Shown: positions 40,164-52,946, counted from the first letter of the stretch. The stretch: 64,000 bases of DNA from Paralvinella palmiformis (GCA_025642065.1 JAODUP010000040.1:2377501-2441500); one strand, 5' to 3'. The notes: generated by a model from the letters alone, not told the origin. Numbers and translations are program-made.

Positions 40164-40909
40164 TTCTTCTTGGACATGCTGCCTGAGATTGGCAGATCTA
40201 AGAATGTCAGCCAGTTGTTTGGTATCTGCATTCCTCTGGCAATCCCAATGTATATTGAAATCACCTAAGATCAACAGATGACCACTGTTGGTAGCAAGAG
40301 AGTCAACAAATCCCGAAAATTCCTTGAAAAAATCGGCTGCTTTCAGGCCATTTTTCTTAGTGGGGTGTAATCGGTAGATAATAGCTACACGAACACTTAT
40401 CCCCCCAGATATAAAAATCAGTTGGTAATTTTCAAAAGACTTAGCCTGAAAACACAAATGGGTTCCGCACTTCAAAGAATCACGGAGGAGAATGCCGACT
40501 CCCCCACCTTTTTTTTGTGAATCCGAGCTGCATGGTGGAATGAATATCCAACTGGAGTCACATCACCAACAATTTTCTGGTCTGAAACATTACCAGTCAG
40601 CCAAGTCTCTGTAATGACAACAGCATCAAGATCCATATCCTTAACAACATCAGGTATTTCATCAGATTTCTCACACATCGACTGACAGTTAATAAGACCA
40701 ATACTTACATTTTGTACAGCTGTGCCATTATATGGTGTTATTGGCACAGTGATCAAATTACTGGCATCATGTGGATGTGATAGAGTGAAAGAGAAACGGT
40801 GTACTGCATAAGTATAGCAAGTAATTGTTGCTGATAGTTTGATAATAGCCTCTGGGTTAATTAACAAAGTCTGAATTGTTGGGTTACACCTGTCACTGTG
40901 ATATAACAT
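40140..40909 (-). pseudogene. LINE endonuclease (APE-type), two frames
   Basis: The first frame (40909-40472) has GLINCQSMCEKSDEI, the N-terminal N-x-Q-S block, and VVITETWLTG, the catalytic E-T-W-L block. The family GGGVGILLRDS follows only after shifting at the eight-T run (40509-40516, minus-strand A8). The second frame (40475-40140) holds LLILGDFNIHWD; the GDFNIHW codons are at 40245-40265. This enzyme nicks target DNA to prime reverse transcription. The final S-D-H motif lies in the next frame (MLSDHFLV, about 40083-40060), after a shift near 40165. All key motifs of the domain are present; only frame breaks inactivate it. Confidence 0.88.
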
Positions 40910-40960
40910 AATAATATTTTGAACTGAATGTTTTATTTTGTCATATTTAAATATCTGTTT

Positions 40961-41696
40961 ATAACGTAATCATTATAATCATTACCTGCTATCGTGTCGA
41001 GTTGTCAAAGCTATGACCTTTGGCCAACAATCCTACAAATGAAAATAATTTGATATCTCTACCTGGAAATGAGGACATCACTGATACCACATATAACAAC
41101 ATGTGTATACATGTCCAAATATAGGACAGACTATTGAAGAAAAGTGGTCGTCGTTTCTTAATTTAAACGTTTGACATTTCTGATCGACGTCTAATAGATG
41201 AGGTAACTCAACGACGAGGATCACTCTATAAATAGCCATGTACCAGGATCTGTACTCTATTGTTAGTGATCCTTATCACTTAAGTGATATGTCGATGATG
41301 CTCAGTGATATATATTACCCTAATCTTAATTAAGAGATGAGCATTATATATACATATATATATAATTCAATAATTCTCCCCAAAACTGTGTCTCTACAGA
41401 AAATAGGAATCCGTATTGGTAATAATGCGGATTATAACAATCATACAGTTCCTTTATTAGTAAGAAAATCCTAATTTTTTCGATGGTATGTTCCGTTTCA
41501 ATTCTGATAAACAGGATGGTCGAGTTACAAGAAAATCTAGTTACATGAATATACCCCGATGTAATTCGGCACTATATTGTAAGTTACATTTATTTAATTT
41601 TTCAATTATATGGAACAACTGGAATCGTACCTTTCCACTTGTAAATCAAGATCCCAAACTAAGAAAACTCTAAAAGGTTACATTATGTAATATATA
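40961..41696. other. Intergenic, no gene seen
   Basis: Region between the LINE and the LTR-like repeat. TATAAATAG occurs near 41227, but no transcript structure follows. Confidence 0.5.
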
Positions 41697-41967
41697 ATTG
41701 TAATTCGCTTTTCGTACGCGACAAATATGTCACGCCCACAGGAAAGCGGCTACATGCAGGCTACGTACAAAAAGCAGAAGCACGTAAAAGCATACCATTT
41801 GATACCACAGCTCGCAGCAAACAACACGTGCGTGTGGTTCATTGGTGACTTACTACATACATATGATAACTACTTTGACACCACAGTTTCCATTTAACAA
41901 TAAGTTTCTGTGGTCCAAAATAAACCTGTATATAAAATATTTCGACACCTCAGATGCTGACCTCAGC

Positions 41968-41973
41968 TTTATT
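41968..41973 (-). promoter_or_regulatory. Polyadenylation signal AATAAA of LTR-like unit
   Basis: AATAAA followed by GCTGAGG; kept in copy 1 at about 21250-21255 (AATAAAGCTGAGG). Confidence 0.5.
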
Positions 41974-42083
41974 ATGGGTTCGAATAACTAAATAAATCCT
42001 ACCTATATAAACCATATATATAGATACACGTCCGACTAGTCTCGGGTAGCAAGTTCTTCTCTAACCTAAGTGAAAGGTTAAGC

Positions 42084-42091
42084 CTTTTATA
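42084..42091 (-). promoter_or_regulatory. TATA box of LTR-like unit
   Basis: The minus strand reads TATAAAAG. The homologous copy at 21182 begins about 45 bases downstream of this position, close to where transcription would start. Confidence 0.5.
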
Positions 42092-42890
42092 GATCCTCGG
42101 CGTGTTAACAAACATTACAGTTTGTTCACACGTGAGAATGTACACTAACTCAGTATGGACTCACTGAAGTGATTTAGCTAAAATAAAAACAAAGAAGCAG
42201 TACTCTGCATAATGGATTATTACTCCACTAGAACGAAATATCGTCTCAAACATAAGTAAATACTATGATTTACTCGAACCTAACAGCTAATCATCATACG
42301 TTTCCGTTCATCACTATGTGAACGTTGATTCACGCCTAATTTAGCGTCCCTAAGTATATGCAGTTAGGTGTGGTGGGATCTAAATTAAAGCGCCTACCCA
42401 CTTGATCTATTTGACCCATGGTCGAGAACAGCGGATTCAACAATTTTCCTATATCAGTGTAACCTAATTACTCATAATATTGGAAAAAAACTCTGTCCGC
42501 AGCTTAATACCCGTGGAGATGCATGCCGGAGTAACAAACGACTCCAGGAGTATAACTCCATCAAGCAGCATTGTATGAATTAATAGGTCATTTCTCCAGA
42601 CCACAAAACAGGACAGCAATATAGATTCTACATTATAAATAACAAAGCTAATAGACTCAAACATGTTGTAATAACGACATAACTTTCTTATATTGGTGTA
42701 ATAAGGAATCTGGATGGAAATAGATAAGATGTCTGGCACGGGCAATGTGCGTTTTATGGTACATAGTAAGAGGCAGCAGGCACAGAGCATCAACATATCT
42801 AAACATCCTTCGAGACCTACCTCCATAAATACAAATACAACTATACATACATTAATCTAAAAATAATATGTTCCATACCTCCACATATTG

Positions 42891-43815
42891 ATATGCAATC
42901 ATACTCCGTAATTATGTTATAGCATGAAGCGCAATATTTGAGACTCAAGCCTCTTCAAGTGATAAGAATGGGGCTATAGCACTAATGCTAGACCAGTCTA
43001 CTATTTTAAATATTAATAAAATGTTTCCTTGTTAATACTGTCGCCATATAACCGCTTGTTGGTGTTAGTTTTCTTTTACATTTTGTGAATATGTCAATTC
43101 CGCATTTTATATTTTGTGTTAATTTGCCAAAATATCAATACAAGTTAGTTTTAAAGATGTTTCTTCACAGAAACAATATATAACTTTCAGTTGTTAGGAA
43201 ATACATAGATTTTATGTCTAAATATTTTGGAAATGTTGTCTAAATATTGTCCATTGTCATGGTACACTTGTATTCAGTTTTTTATTAGAACAAACTAGTA
43301 GCTTTTACCATGAGTTAGGAAAGGTATAACACTTCTATACTAATAGTTAGTATTAGACATAATATACTTGTTACAGCCGACACGATGACTTGCCAATCTC
43401 TCGAACGTGGACCAATATGATGATAAACAAGAATAAAAAGATTCCCCAGATGACAATAACTACATCACGTGATCAACCATAGCGTGCTCTAAAAGTACCA
43501 GGAACTTCATGAGATAATATAATGGTCGTTATCTGGAAACTATATAGCTCTAGATACTAGGTTTGATCTTAATTCTGTTTTTAATCCGTATGATTAGATA
43601 TCAACACAGGTTCTAGATCAGATACACCACTAGAAACCCTAAATATTCTGAATATTGTTCCATTTTGATACGGGCTATAATTTGGGATGTGAACTATACT
43701 TATATTAATGTTGAACGGGTTTCCTGGTAGTGATGTTAACCTTAGTCATGCGTGACTAATGCTGACAAGCGGAGGTCACTAGTACGGGACGTGTTGACCA
43801 CATCATCAACTGAAA
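42891..43815. other. Intergenic, no gene seen
   Basis: AT-rich, no supported coding frame or repeat match. Confidence 0.5.

Positions 43816-43818
<3 letters not shown>

Positions 43819-43882
<64 letters not shown>
43819..43882. repeat. (TA)n microsatellite
   Basis: About 32 TA units. Confidence 0.95.
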
Positions 43883-43885
<3 letters not shown>

Positions 43886-44321
43886 CTAACATGTTATAAT
43901 CCATATCATTCACACTTAATCTACGGCTAAATGTTGAACATTTACACAGGAATGCCTATACTAATAAATTATACACACCTGTAAAGATATTGTAACCAAA
44001 AATTAAATATACAGCGAATCATTGAAATTGGGCGATACATAAATATTCTAGTATTTTCTGTCTGCACTAAGTGTGTATTATATCCAGAAAATATATATCT
44101 GTGTAATAGTCTCTTTAGTAATGTATATAACTGGCTTAATAGAGAAGATCTAAAAAATATTATACCCTTCATATGCTATGCTTAAATCCGTTACCTCATA
44201 ACTGGCCGAGAAAGCCGCTGTAACACCATTCGGTAAGATAGATCCATTGTTTTAGTCGACCTCATCTTCGCAATCATCTTCATCCTTCATCAGCATTATC
44301 CTCATATAAAGCTGTAATATG

Positions 44322-44520
44322 AAGATGATGATGATGATGATGATTGGTGTTTGACGGCCACTTTTGTGCACATGGAAGGCTAAATGGGCCGAGCGACTTC
44401 CAAAGGTAATGAAGCAAAGTCAAAGATGAAACACCCTTCAGCTATGCCCACATTGAGATTCGAACAAGCGTGGTAGTGATTTGTGATCCAACACGTTACC
44501 GTTAGACCACGGAGGCGCCC
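44322..44520 (-). mobile_element. tRNA-derived SINE, near full length
   Basis: Read on the minus strand from 44520: a tRNA-like head with A box TGGTCTAACGG (about 44511-44501) and B box TGTTCGAATCT (about 44465-44455). The body follows (GTTTCATCTTTGACTTTGCT, TTCATTACCTTTGGAAGTCG, CTCGGCCCATTTAGCC, GCACAAAAGTGGCCG), then an (ATC)n tail at 44343-44322. Length is about 200 bases. The A and B boxes form an internal RNA polymerase III promoter, and mobilisation would depend on a LINE. Fragments of the family lie at 7570, 10780, 35695 and 54951. I cannot assign a named family. Confidence 0.85.
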
Positions 44521-45116
44521 CATAAAGCCGTAAGAGAACCTATCGAGATTATAATAGATACAGATGCTATCACTACGTAAGGCCATTATACTGAGAGCAG
44601 CATCAGATGACCAAGTTCTATGATGACGTCTACCATAACTGTAATAACCTTGACCTATCTGATGGTACTCGAGTTCCAACATACAGTATCATAATAAAAG
44701 GAGGTTATTTAGCTTATTATCGTATATAGTATATAGTATGCATACTAATAACATCCATCCAATGTTGCTATCCGGGTGAGCCTGAAGTTTAAAATAGAAT
44801 TACATTAACCAGCTGAGTCTGATTGTTTTTTCAAATCTGTAGCCAGGATTTGCTAGGATCTAGCTACTATTTAGCTTAAATGTCAGATTCAGTAACTCTT
44901 CATATTGTTTCCAATTTTAATTATATTTACAATATATTGCTGCTAATAGCTCTCTCTACACATTCATCCATTTATACGCTGTTATACCTGTTGCAAACTC
45001 ATTGACTCTCTTTCGATAGACCTTATTGTTTTGAAGCTCTCAAATTACATGGCATGTCATCCTAATATGACATTTCTTTAGAACCCCCCACAGTGACAAA
45101 GACCACTTGATAAATA

Positions 45117-45118
<2 letters not shown>

Positions 45119-45180
<62 letters not shown>

Positions 45181-45212
45181 TATATATAATTTATTTATAT
45201 ATAATTTATCTA
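45119..45212. repeat. (TA)n and 14-bp ATATAATTTATTT-type tandem
   Basis: About 27 TA units, followed by three near-copies of a 14-base ATATAATTTATTTAT unit. Confidence 0.9.
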
Positions 45213-46009
45213 TTTGGAGTTTGTCAGTCAGTCAGTCTGTCTGTCTTGTCTATATATTTGCCTTTCTGTCTGTCTGTCTCTATACCTACTTATCTGTTTG
45301 TCTGTTTTTCCTCTCTCATCAGACAGATACATACAAATGTTAGTGTATCATCAGAGATGACATTTTGTAGCCAGACGTAATACGAGATGATCCCCATTTC
45401 CTCTTCTCGTTCTACACAGAACAGGAACTGAGAATCCATTTATTCTATAAAAAGGGTCATTCTGGAATGTCACGATAACCTGGTGACCCCCATAAGAATA
45501 TCTAGACTATTAACGGAATTGGCTTTCTATTCATGCAACTTATAGCTGTCAATTTATTTAAATATAATACATGTTATGATTTTATATCTGAACATAAATA
45601 AATACATTTCACGAAACTACATCGTCTTATCAAACAAATAGAGACAGGATGAAGCTCTTTGTGCCATCCATACAATACCATCCTTAGATGTATAAGTTAA
45701 TGATAATACCATGTTCTTGTTGTTAAGTTATTTATTTATATGAATTCAGGTGTACAATTATGATCTAATTCACTACAAACATCCTGACGGTGCACATAGT
45801 ATTCATTGGTGAGCTGGCCTGTAAATGTGATTGGGGGTTAAAGACGTGACTAGAGGCACTTATTGCCTCTGAATTACCATAACTCGGTAAGGTAGCCAGT
45901 TCTAATCAGATGTAATTTAGTGTCAGTAATATAGAAAGGATTATTGGATAAAGTTGTCTATTAAGACAGAAAGGTTTAATCATCGGGGACATATATCTTG
46001 CTATTTACT

Positions 46010-46060
46010 TACATATCTATCTATCTATCTATATCTCTATCTATCTATTTATTTATTTAT

Positions 46061-46118
<58 letters not shown>

Positions 46119-46121
46119 GTA

Positions 46122-46153
<32 letters not shown>

Positions 46154-46200
46154 TGTTGTGTGTGTGTCTGTGTGTATGTGTGTATGTATGTGTGTGAATC
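46010..46200. repeat. (ATCT)n(TA)n(GT)n compound microsatellite
   Basis: CTAT tetranucleotides, then TA, then GT repeats with TGTATG variants; mirrored protein frames across it are spurious. Confidence 0.95.
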
Positions 46201-46349
46201 TATGTGTATACACAAACGCACGCGCCCCGCGCACACACACACACGTATGCATGCACACAAATATACACATTAAAATACCTACCGCAATGGAAGACCAATT
46301 AGTTTATTGTCCAATAAATATGGATTTTTTTTGTGTTCTCACAGGTTAA

Positions 46350-47330
46350 TCTTTTTTTATTGATATTATCTCAGTGAACGAACTATTAAATATGTCAACA
46401 TGTCAAATTATTAGAAAAGCGATCAGTGTTTTATTAACAGAAACATCGGAGTAACATTAGAAATTAAAGTGTTCGACTTGAGTCATAGGTTTCCAATACA
46501 AATAAAGGTATAAAACACAAGTAAACACAATTTAATAACATATTAGCCATGAACTTTGAGTAAACCGAAAAACATTTTCCTCATTTTGATAAGCCTCAAA
46601 TAAATTTTATAGTTAATAGACAGACCAAGAAATGGCTAACACTTTAAAATATATGTGTGAAGCTTAATATCCTTACTATGTCATTAAAATCTGGGTTTTG
46701 AGGATGATTCATAGGAAATGCCCCTCAACCATAATTATGATGTGCGCCGAAGCTGAATAAATCACAGCCTTCCTACCTCATTGGCCATAATTCTCTCCGG
46801 ATTTACTACAAGCGTCTATTTTTGTACACTTTGTTATAACTCTTACAAACATCACAATAGCACACAAAACGTACCTGTTGCTCGCTTGTATTTATCTCGT
46901 GATGTCCAGGTTTTCAGAACATTGTCCCATTAACTTGATTGCGATTATCTAAAATTATGGAAGCAATATATTTGTCAATGAGAATACAGAAGATTTAAAT
47001 CTGAAAAAGAACAGGCTAATACATTACTCATGTTAATTTAAAACCTTTCTCAAATTAACACTGCAATAGAAACATTGATCTTTACCTTAACATCTTATAA
47101 TATCCTTATATACTTTAACAATATAATTATTAAATATACGACATAAATGGAGAAATTTGTTTGGCTACTTACAGCGACTGGTTAAATTAACACATTTTAG
47201 CGTCAAATTTGTACACAAAATCTTTAATTTTTTTTATTTTAGTTGCCAATTCTATACATGGTACCTCCATACATATTCAAAGGTCATACTCATACTTTCA
47301 AGCATCCCAGTATAAAGCAAGGATACGCTT
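46350..47330. other. Intergenic, no gene seen
   Basis: AT-rich, no supported frame, up to the 3' side of LINE copy 3. Confidence 0.5.
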
Positions 47331-47919
47331 AATAAATAATTATTATTTATCTGTGAAAGCAACATTGAACAGGTGTGTTTTAGAACGGATTTAAAAGGAC
47401 ACGCATTTCTAATATCTGGCAGTAACCGGTTCTACAAAGTGGAGGCTGCAACACTAAGCGCATATGACTTGAGCCGAGATACAGGTACCTGCAATAGTAT
47501 CAGAGTGGATGAGCTGAGTTTTCTGGGGATGACTTTCTACTGGACCACAGGTCACACAGATAATCAGATGCCATATTATAAATATATTTCTAAGTTATTA
47601 ACAAATTCTTGAAATTGATATGCTATCTAACACGTAGCCAATGTAGTTTTTGAAGAATTGGGGTGATATGATCATATTTACGAGTATTTGTCGATATGCG
47701 AGCTACACTATTCTGAATTCGCTGAAGGCTATTGATACTATAATCAGATATGCCATATAACAGGAAGTTACAATAGTCTATACGAGATGTAACAAAGGCA
47801 TGAACTACAGACACTGCTTTTAAACAGTGGATCTTCTTAAGATGGTAGTAAGCAGCTCGACATATTGTTAAGCGCCCATGAACTAAGCATTAGGATATGT
47901 GGCGCTATGATAACTGCTA

Positions 47920-47921
<2 letters not shown>

Positions 47922-47975
<54 letters not shown>
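47922..47975. repeat. (TTA)n LINE tail expansion
   Basis: About 17 TTA units as the tail of the nested LINE end. Confidence 0.95.
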
Positions 47976-47978
<3 letters not shown>

Positions 47979-48289
47979 TCAATTCAATTCAAATCGATTT
48001 TTTTAAATTCAAATATCTATTTCAACATTCACAATACATCATTTTAATGAAAGCAAACGCATATACAATGTTGAAAAGGAGGATGCTTGAAGCATTGCAT
48101 ATATAATGCATCTCCCCTTAACATCACATTAAAAACATTCACGACAAATTTAAATATAAAATGTTATGGAATAGACATAATTATATCTTTATGAAGCAAC
48201 AACAAATCTACATTTTTAATTGATTAATTATTGTAGCAATAACACATTATTGTGCATCTTATATCATATATGTTGTATTTGAACTAGGG

Positions 48290-48375
48290 TGGCCACACGT
48301 CCCACTTTGTGCCGGACTGTACGGCTTTTAGCCGGTCATCCTATATCCGGCGCCAGCTTAAGCCGGACATGTCTT
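48290..48375. repeat. CCGG-rich repeat with self-complementary parts
   Basis: GGTGGCCACACGTCCCAC is followed by several GCCGG/CCGGC words (GCCGGACTGTACGGC, TAGCCGGTC, TATCCGGCGCC, AAGCCGGACATG). This looks like a DNA-transposon end or similar repeat inside the nested insert, but it is unassigned. Confidence 0.35.
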
Positions 48376-49118
48376 GAACTTCATATATTATAACTGGACC
48401 TTAATTTCTTAGAACAATGTCCAGCCATGTACAGCAAACTCTTAGCCAACAAAAACTCCTGAAGATAGCAATTAAAGGACAGAAATGCAAGAAATAAACA
48501 GGTCATGACAGGCTACCTTTATTTTTTTGAAATCAAGGAACATCTGCTTCAGTTGGGTTAAAAATAAATATTGATGTTAATTTATTTTAATTCTGTGTAC
48601 AAATAAAGGCGTTTCTAAATGCACTATGTATATGTGCGCACATGTGTGTGATAAGGTGGTAGCTAGACCTAGATTTTATACTGACCCATTGGAGGTAATA
48701 TAAGATACACCCACCTGCAATACTGGTGTATTTAGGGATTTAACGCAATGTGGTGAAACACAATATATAATATTTGTTTTATTATCATTTAGTTTGGAAT
48801 ATTTTGAGTCATCTATTGCCGAATATCAACAATACAATGTCCTAAATTCTTCAAAGAAGAGGATTTTTTTACTTCACTGCGAGGATCCAGTGATATAAAC
48901 ATCTGTGTGTCATCAGCATACAAGTGATAATTAACCCCATATCACTGCGCAGTGATGCCAAGAAGACGGCCATGTATTGTGAAAAACCAGATGACCAAAA
49001 ACTCATTTTCATTAATTTCGATTAGATTTAGCACAAGAATGTATTCTTATCCGACCATGTCATTATTAGCCATTTGCGTAAATTAAAGCGAGCATAATCA
49101 CAATCTCTCTCGCTCTCT

Positions 49119-49128
49119 CTTCTCCCCT

Positions 49129-49186
<58 letters not shown>
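49119..49186. repeat. (CT)n(TA)n microsatellite
   Basis: CT repeats, C-rich interruption, then about 13 TA units. Confidence 0.95.
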
Positions 49187-49599
49187 CGCTCCCGTATGGT
49201 ACATCCATTTTCGCCCTGAAACAAGATATCATACCCAGATAACGCGTTATTTCCAAACAATTTACACACCAAACCTTTATACTAGTTTATCGAATGAAAA
49301 TGTGCTATTACCCAACTGTTGTCATTTACCTGATTGTACCTTTGTACGCAAGTGTACCCTAATGAGCCCACAACCCACGAATGCTGCAAAGGTGTTTGGG
49401 ATAGACAGTAATAGATAATCGAATGATAGGGGTTATTTTTGTATCTACTGGGACTTTAAGATAAAGGCCAAGTGGAACAGGAAGAAAGATGTCTCACCCT
49501 GACGTTGAAGCAGCTATAACTTCATGAATGGTTGCTATGAGATATACAGGGGTCAGAGTTACTGTAATATCTCAGAAGTAAAAATATGTCTGGCTTCAT

Positions 49600-49710
49600 C
49601 AACAGAACGGCAACCAAAGTTTCAAAGCCGATTGTGATTGGCTGCAGGAATTCAAGAAAGAAAACAAACTGTCCCTCAGAAGAGCAAACCATGTCAGACA
49701 GATTGAATGC
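49600..49710 (+). pseudogene. Possible CENP-B-type HTH fragment
   Basis: One frame near 49622-49700 reads KADCDWLQEFKKENKLSLRR followed by ANHVRQIECKNLR. The W-L-x-x-F-K-K-x-N-x-L-S-L-R-x pattern is typical of the second helix-turn-helix (Tc5/CENP-B type) in pogo/Tigger transposases. No first HTH or DDE domain lies next to it. Short match; could be chance. Confidence 0.35.
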
Positions 49711-49729
49711 AAAAACCTACGTCTACATT

Positions 49730-50720
49730 AAATGCCCCAAAAAATGGTTAAAATGACAAATACTTGGATACTTGGATTGAAATAAATTATAGTTCAGCGA
49801 GTTATTAATATTCTTGGAGAGAAGGTTGTGGGCTTCAAGACCATAAATAAGAAAAGCATTTCTTTCACAGCAGATCTAGTGATTCAAAAGTGAATGGTTA
49901 TGAGCGTAGCTGCACGAACAAAGTATGCACTTAGGTAACACAAACTTTGTTCACAGTTTTCTGAGCGCACTGTGCGCTATATACGTCGAATACGGTAATT
50001 AATCATAACTAGTAAAACATTATTATAATGGCTATATACGTCATTATTATAATGGCTATATAGGTCATAGACGAGTGGTCTAGTCTACAGCCAGTGGTTG
50101 AAAACTCAGCCATCCATGTTGTTATATATATATATCCCACTAATTTGTTTATAATCCGTATGAACGATATCATATTGATAACATAGCAGAAGGTGTATTG
50201 CCAACAAACGTTACTTATAAACGATAAATGTTTTAATAAAACATTTCCAATATTTCGATCGGAATGCTAAAACATTTTTATCAAAATTGTTTTCATTATT
50301 TCTTCCTTTATTTAATAAAACATTAACTTCTCTTTCCCATCTTATTCCATGGTGTCCCAGGTTAAGCACACCCGTAAATACCCAGATAGGAAACAATACT
50401 GGGTGATTCTCCCTCACTGTAAGAGATAGCTCACTTCATCATCATAGAAATGGAAATAAAATTAACATCACTTGATTAGAGACTGTGCTTAATTAGCGAC
50501 GGCGTGGGGATTCTCCCCGAAAAACAAAGGAAAGGCATCATTTGATCTTCACTGCCACAAAGGTTAAAGTTTAACTCAAGCAGAATACAAAACCAAGTCC
50601 GTATAAGATCAATAGATATAAATATATATGGGATATAGCTTATTCTGGAATCTTGTAATTAAGTACAGTTGTTGACATTTTGCGTCATAAAATCTCTATA
50701 TGACACTTTAAACGTTTATA
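49730..50720. other. Intergenic, no gene seen
   Basis: AT-rich; contains an exact short duplication of TTATTATAATGGCTATATA at about 50020 and 50042. Confidence 0.5.
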
Positions 50721-50724
50721 AAGT

Positions 50725-51191
<467 letters not shown>

Positions 51192-51297
51192 GGGCAAATT
51201 GAGGCGAAAATTGACAGGACTAGTAAATTGTTAGTTTTAGTCTTCCTGAGGGCGAGTACAATTATCAGAAATAGCCAAAGATGTATTACTTGACGTT

Positions 51298-51489
51298 TTG
51301 ACACGGTGCGCCATTTTGAATTCAAGGAAGGCAGCGATCCTAGTGGCTGGAGGCGTCATGTCACGGACAGCTGTCTTTGCTTACTTTGTGTCTAATGACA
51401 GTGGTTCATTCTGCTGCAGTAACAGGAAAGGTATGCATAAAGAAAGATTTTTTCTTTCGTTTCCCGAAAGAAAAAGAAAGCTAGTGTAA
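51298..51489 (+). pseudogene. Possible THAP-domain fragment
   Basis: The 63-codon frame ends SGSFCCSNRKGMHKERFFLS, FPERKRKLV before a stop. THAP zinc fingers begin C-x2-4-C, with N-R after it and an F-x-x-F-P segment about 15 residues later, as seen here, but the expected tryptophan and later Cys/His ligands are absent. THAP domains occur in P-element transposases and host factors. Only the first third is visible. Upstream, about 51205-51240, a TTGACAGGACTAGTAAATTG segment resembles the GGACTAGT-rich stretch at 53360-53450. Confidence 0.35.
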
Positions 51490-52486
51490 AATGAGATATG
51501 ATCTGGCTTTTAAAATAAGGATATTTTTAAAATAAGCGTAACAATTTGAAGTAGACACGCCCCCACTTGACATGACCACGGGTGATGCCCAATTGTAGTT
51601 ACATCACCCCAAGAAAATAAATTTTCTTAAGCCTTACTTACCGCAATTAAGGGGTCTGATCAAAACTGAATGATCATGAATTTGGAATTAGTGTGATGAC
51701 CTATGAACACTAATATATATCTCGATGTTTGAGGATACAAATGTCAGCCAAGTAGGCCCAAGATCTATAGATATATATTCGTTTCAGAAAAAATCTAATT
51801 AAATTCTATTTATGAATGTTATCTCTGCATAATGTTTTTTTCATATGTGTTTCATATATGATACGCAACTATGATGTGGACATTTTAATTTAACATGCAC
51901 CGTGATATTATTTATACTATTTCTATGATAAAAGATGCACTGAATATTTCTCGCAACTGTTCATATGAATGGTTACGAGAAATAAAATATTTCTGTTCAC
52001 TTAAATTGAAATGGTAACTGGTCATTTCACAGCCGATCAGAAATAAATTCACATTCTGGTTTGTGTAAGTGTCAGATTTAATAAATCACTGAGTTCTTTT
52101 GCGACATAACAACTGTCAATGTTCATCACAAAAGTATTTTACTCCTAATTCCTCTATCTGTAACATGCTAACAGAAACACAAACATTGTTAATGGTCCAT
52201 CTATATTATTTGTTCTCAGCTGGGCATGCCTATATTAGTCTATATTGTTGAGGTGTAGACTCTAAATTAACTTATTACTTTTTTAGTTAATATATGATAA
52301 AGGGACACAATGAATATATGTTGGAAGGTTTGTAATGAATTGTGTCATGGTTGCGTTATAATAGCTGTTTATGTATATGTATATCCAAATTAAAAAAATG
52401 AACGGACCATGCTATAGCCATGATTATTGTGTGTGATAATTGATGATAAATTGACATTATGAAAAATATGTTTTATGCATATACCT

Positions 52487-52487
52487 C

Positions 52488-52543
<56 letters not shown>

Positions 52544-52560
52544 ATATATATATATATATT
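52487..52560. repeat. (TA)n microsatellite, imperfect palindrome
   Basis: TA units with a TTATATAATA interruption. Confidence 0.9.
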
Positions 52561-52926
52561 ATATTATCAATTGTTTTAAAAAATTGTAAAACTAAGCCTT
52601 CCACACACAAAAGAAAATAGGCTGTGAAATGACCTAAATCACGTTCAATTAACTTCTGATTGGCTGAGAAGTAATCACAAATTGTAGGCTTTTTTCGATA
52701 TCCTGTGTGGACAATTAAGTGTTAATTAGCAAGAAAGTATGTGTTCATGTAACATATAGTACTAGTATTGGCAATTGAATTCAACCATGAGGCACACATG
52801 TACACAATCACATGTGTACAACTAGAGAGCCTTTTATTATTTAGCAATTGCCACTCTCTCAGAAGTACACTCATCCGCTAGATCCGCTACTGGGTCAAAA
52901 TCCAAAATGGCGCGTCACGAGTAACA

Positions 52927-52946
52927 TCTCTCTCTCTCTCTTCTCT

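Larger units (their letters stand above)
37749..40960 (-). mobile_element. CR1/L2-like LINE copy 2, best preserved
   Basis: About 3.2 kb carrying, on the minus strand, an apurinic-type endonuclease, a reverse transcriptase and a 3' end with AAGGGCGCTTTATTAAATAT followed by a TTA tail (plus-strand 37749-37790). The 5' limit is uncertain: coding sense starts by about 40909, and the sister copy at 3.4-5.8 kb stops matching near 40755. Coding is broken by an A8 frameshift (40509-40516), a second shift near 40165, one nonsense codon (38884-38886), a deletion near 38583 and a shift near 38050. Few lesions and an identifiable tail imply a fairly young copy. There is no separate ORF1 in view. Confidence 0.9.
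41697..42890 (-). repeat. LTR-like repeat, copy 2 (Y ... X)
   Basis: On the minus strand: segment Y from 42886 (starting near TATCAATATGTGGAGGTATG), about 700 bases unique in this window, a TATA box, segment X from about 42040 with AATAAA, ending near 41697. Signals in this order (TATA, about 115 bases, AATAAA) are those of a U3-R-U5 long terminal repeat. A 120-codon frame at 42826-42464 overlaps Y but shows no known domain. No gag or pol lies beside it. Family unassigned. Confidence 0.55.
47866..48655 (+). mobile_element. LINE 3' end and other repeat nested in copy 3
   Basis: TGTTAAGCGCCCATGAACTA, AGCATTAGGATATGTGGCGC and TATGATAACTGCTATGTTATT at 47866-47925, then (TTA)n to 47975, match the plus-strand LINE end at 34900-34985. 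This severely truncated insertion interrupts copy 3 between the counterparts of 38450 and 38495. The remainder to 48655 begins TTCAATTCAATTCAAATCG and contains GAAAAGGAGGATGCTTGAAG; it is not coding and may be a further repeat. Confidence 0.75.
47335..49005 (-). pseudogene. CR1/L2-like LINE copy 3, split by an insertion
   Basis: 47335-47860 matches 37885-38450 (ORF2 C-terminus; the minus-strand frame at 47814 reads VTSRIDYCNFLLYGISDYSI, RIQNSVARISTNTRKYDHIT). 48662-49000 matches 38490-38790 (RT around YADD: CATCTGTGTGTCATCAGCAT at 48900). The roughly 800 bases between are foreign. The copy is 5'-truncated at about the counterpart of 38790 and lacks the last ~140 bases of the 3' UTR. It is more diverged than copies 1 and 2. 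Confidence 0.85.

Noticed and set aside
41221..41235. TATAAATAG as a gene promoter
   Set aside because: A TATA word is expected by chance in AT-rich DNA, and no transcript-like structure follows.
42464..42826. A 120-codon minus-strand frame with a hydrophobic Cys-Leu start
   Set aside because: It overlaps the LTR-like segment Y. The first residues are shared with the other repeat copy, where the frame runs into a CA array, so it is repeat sequence and not a gene.
44455..44520. Possible tRNA gene from A and B boxes
   Set aside because: It continues directly into the shared SINE body and ATC tail, and the acceptor and anticodon stems do not form a convincing cloverleaf; it is the SINE head.
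45954..46349. A 131-codon plus-strand frame and its mirrored minus frames
   Set aside because: Translation of CTAT, TA and GT repeats; no unique segment of protein character.
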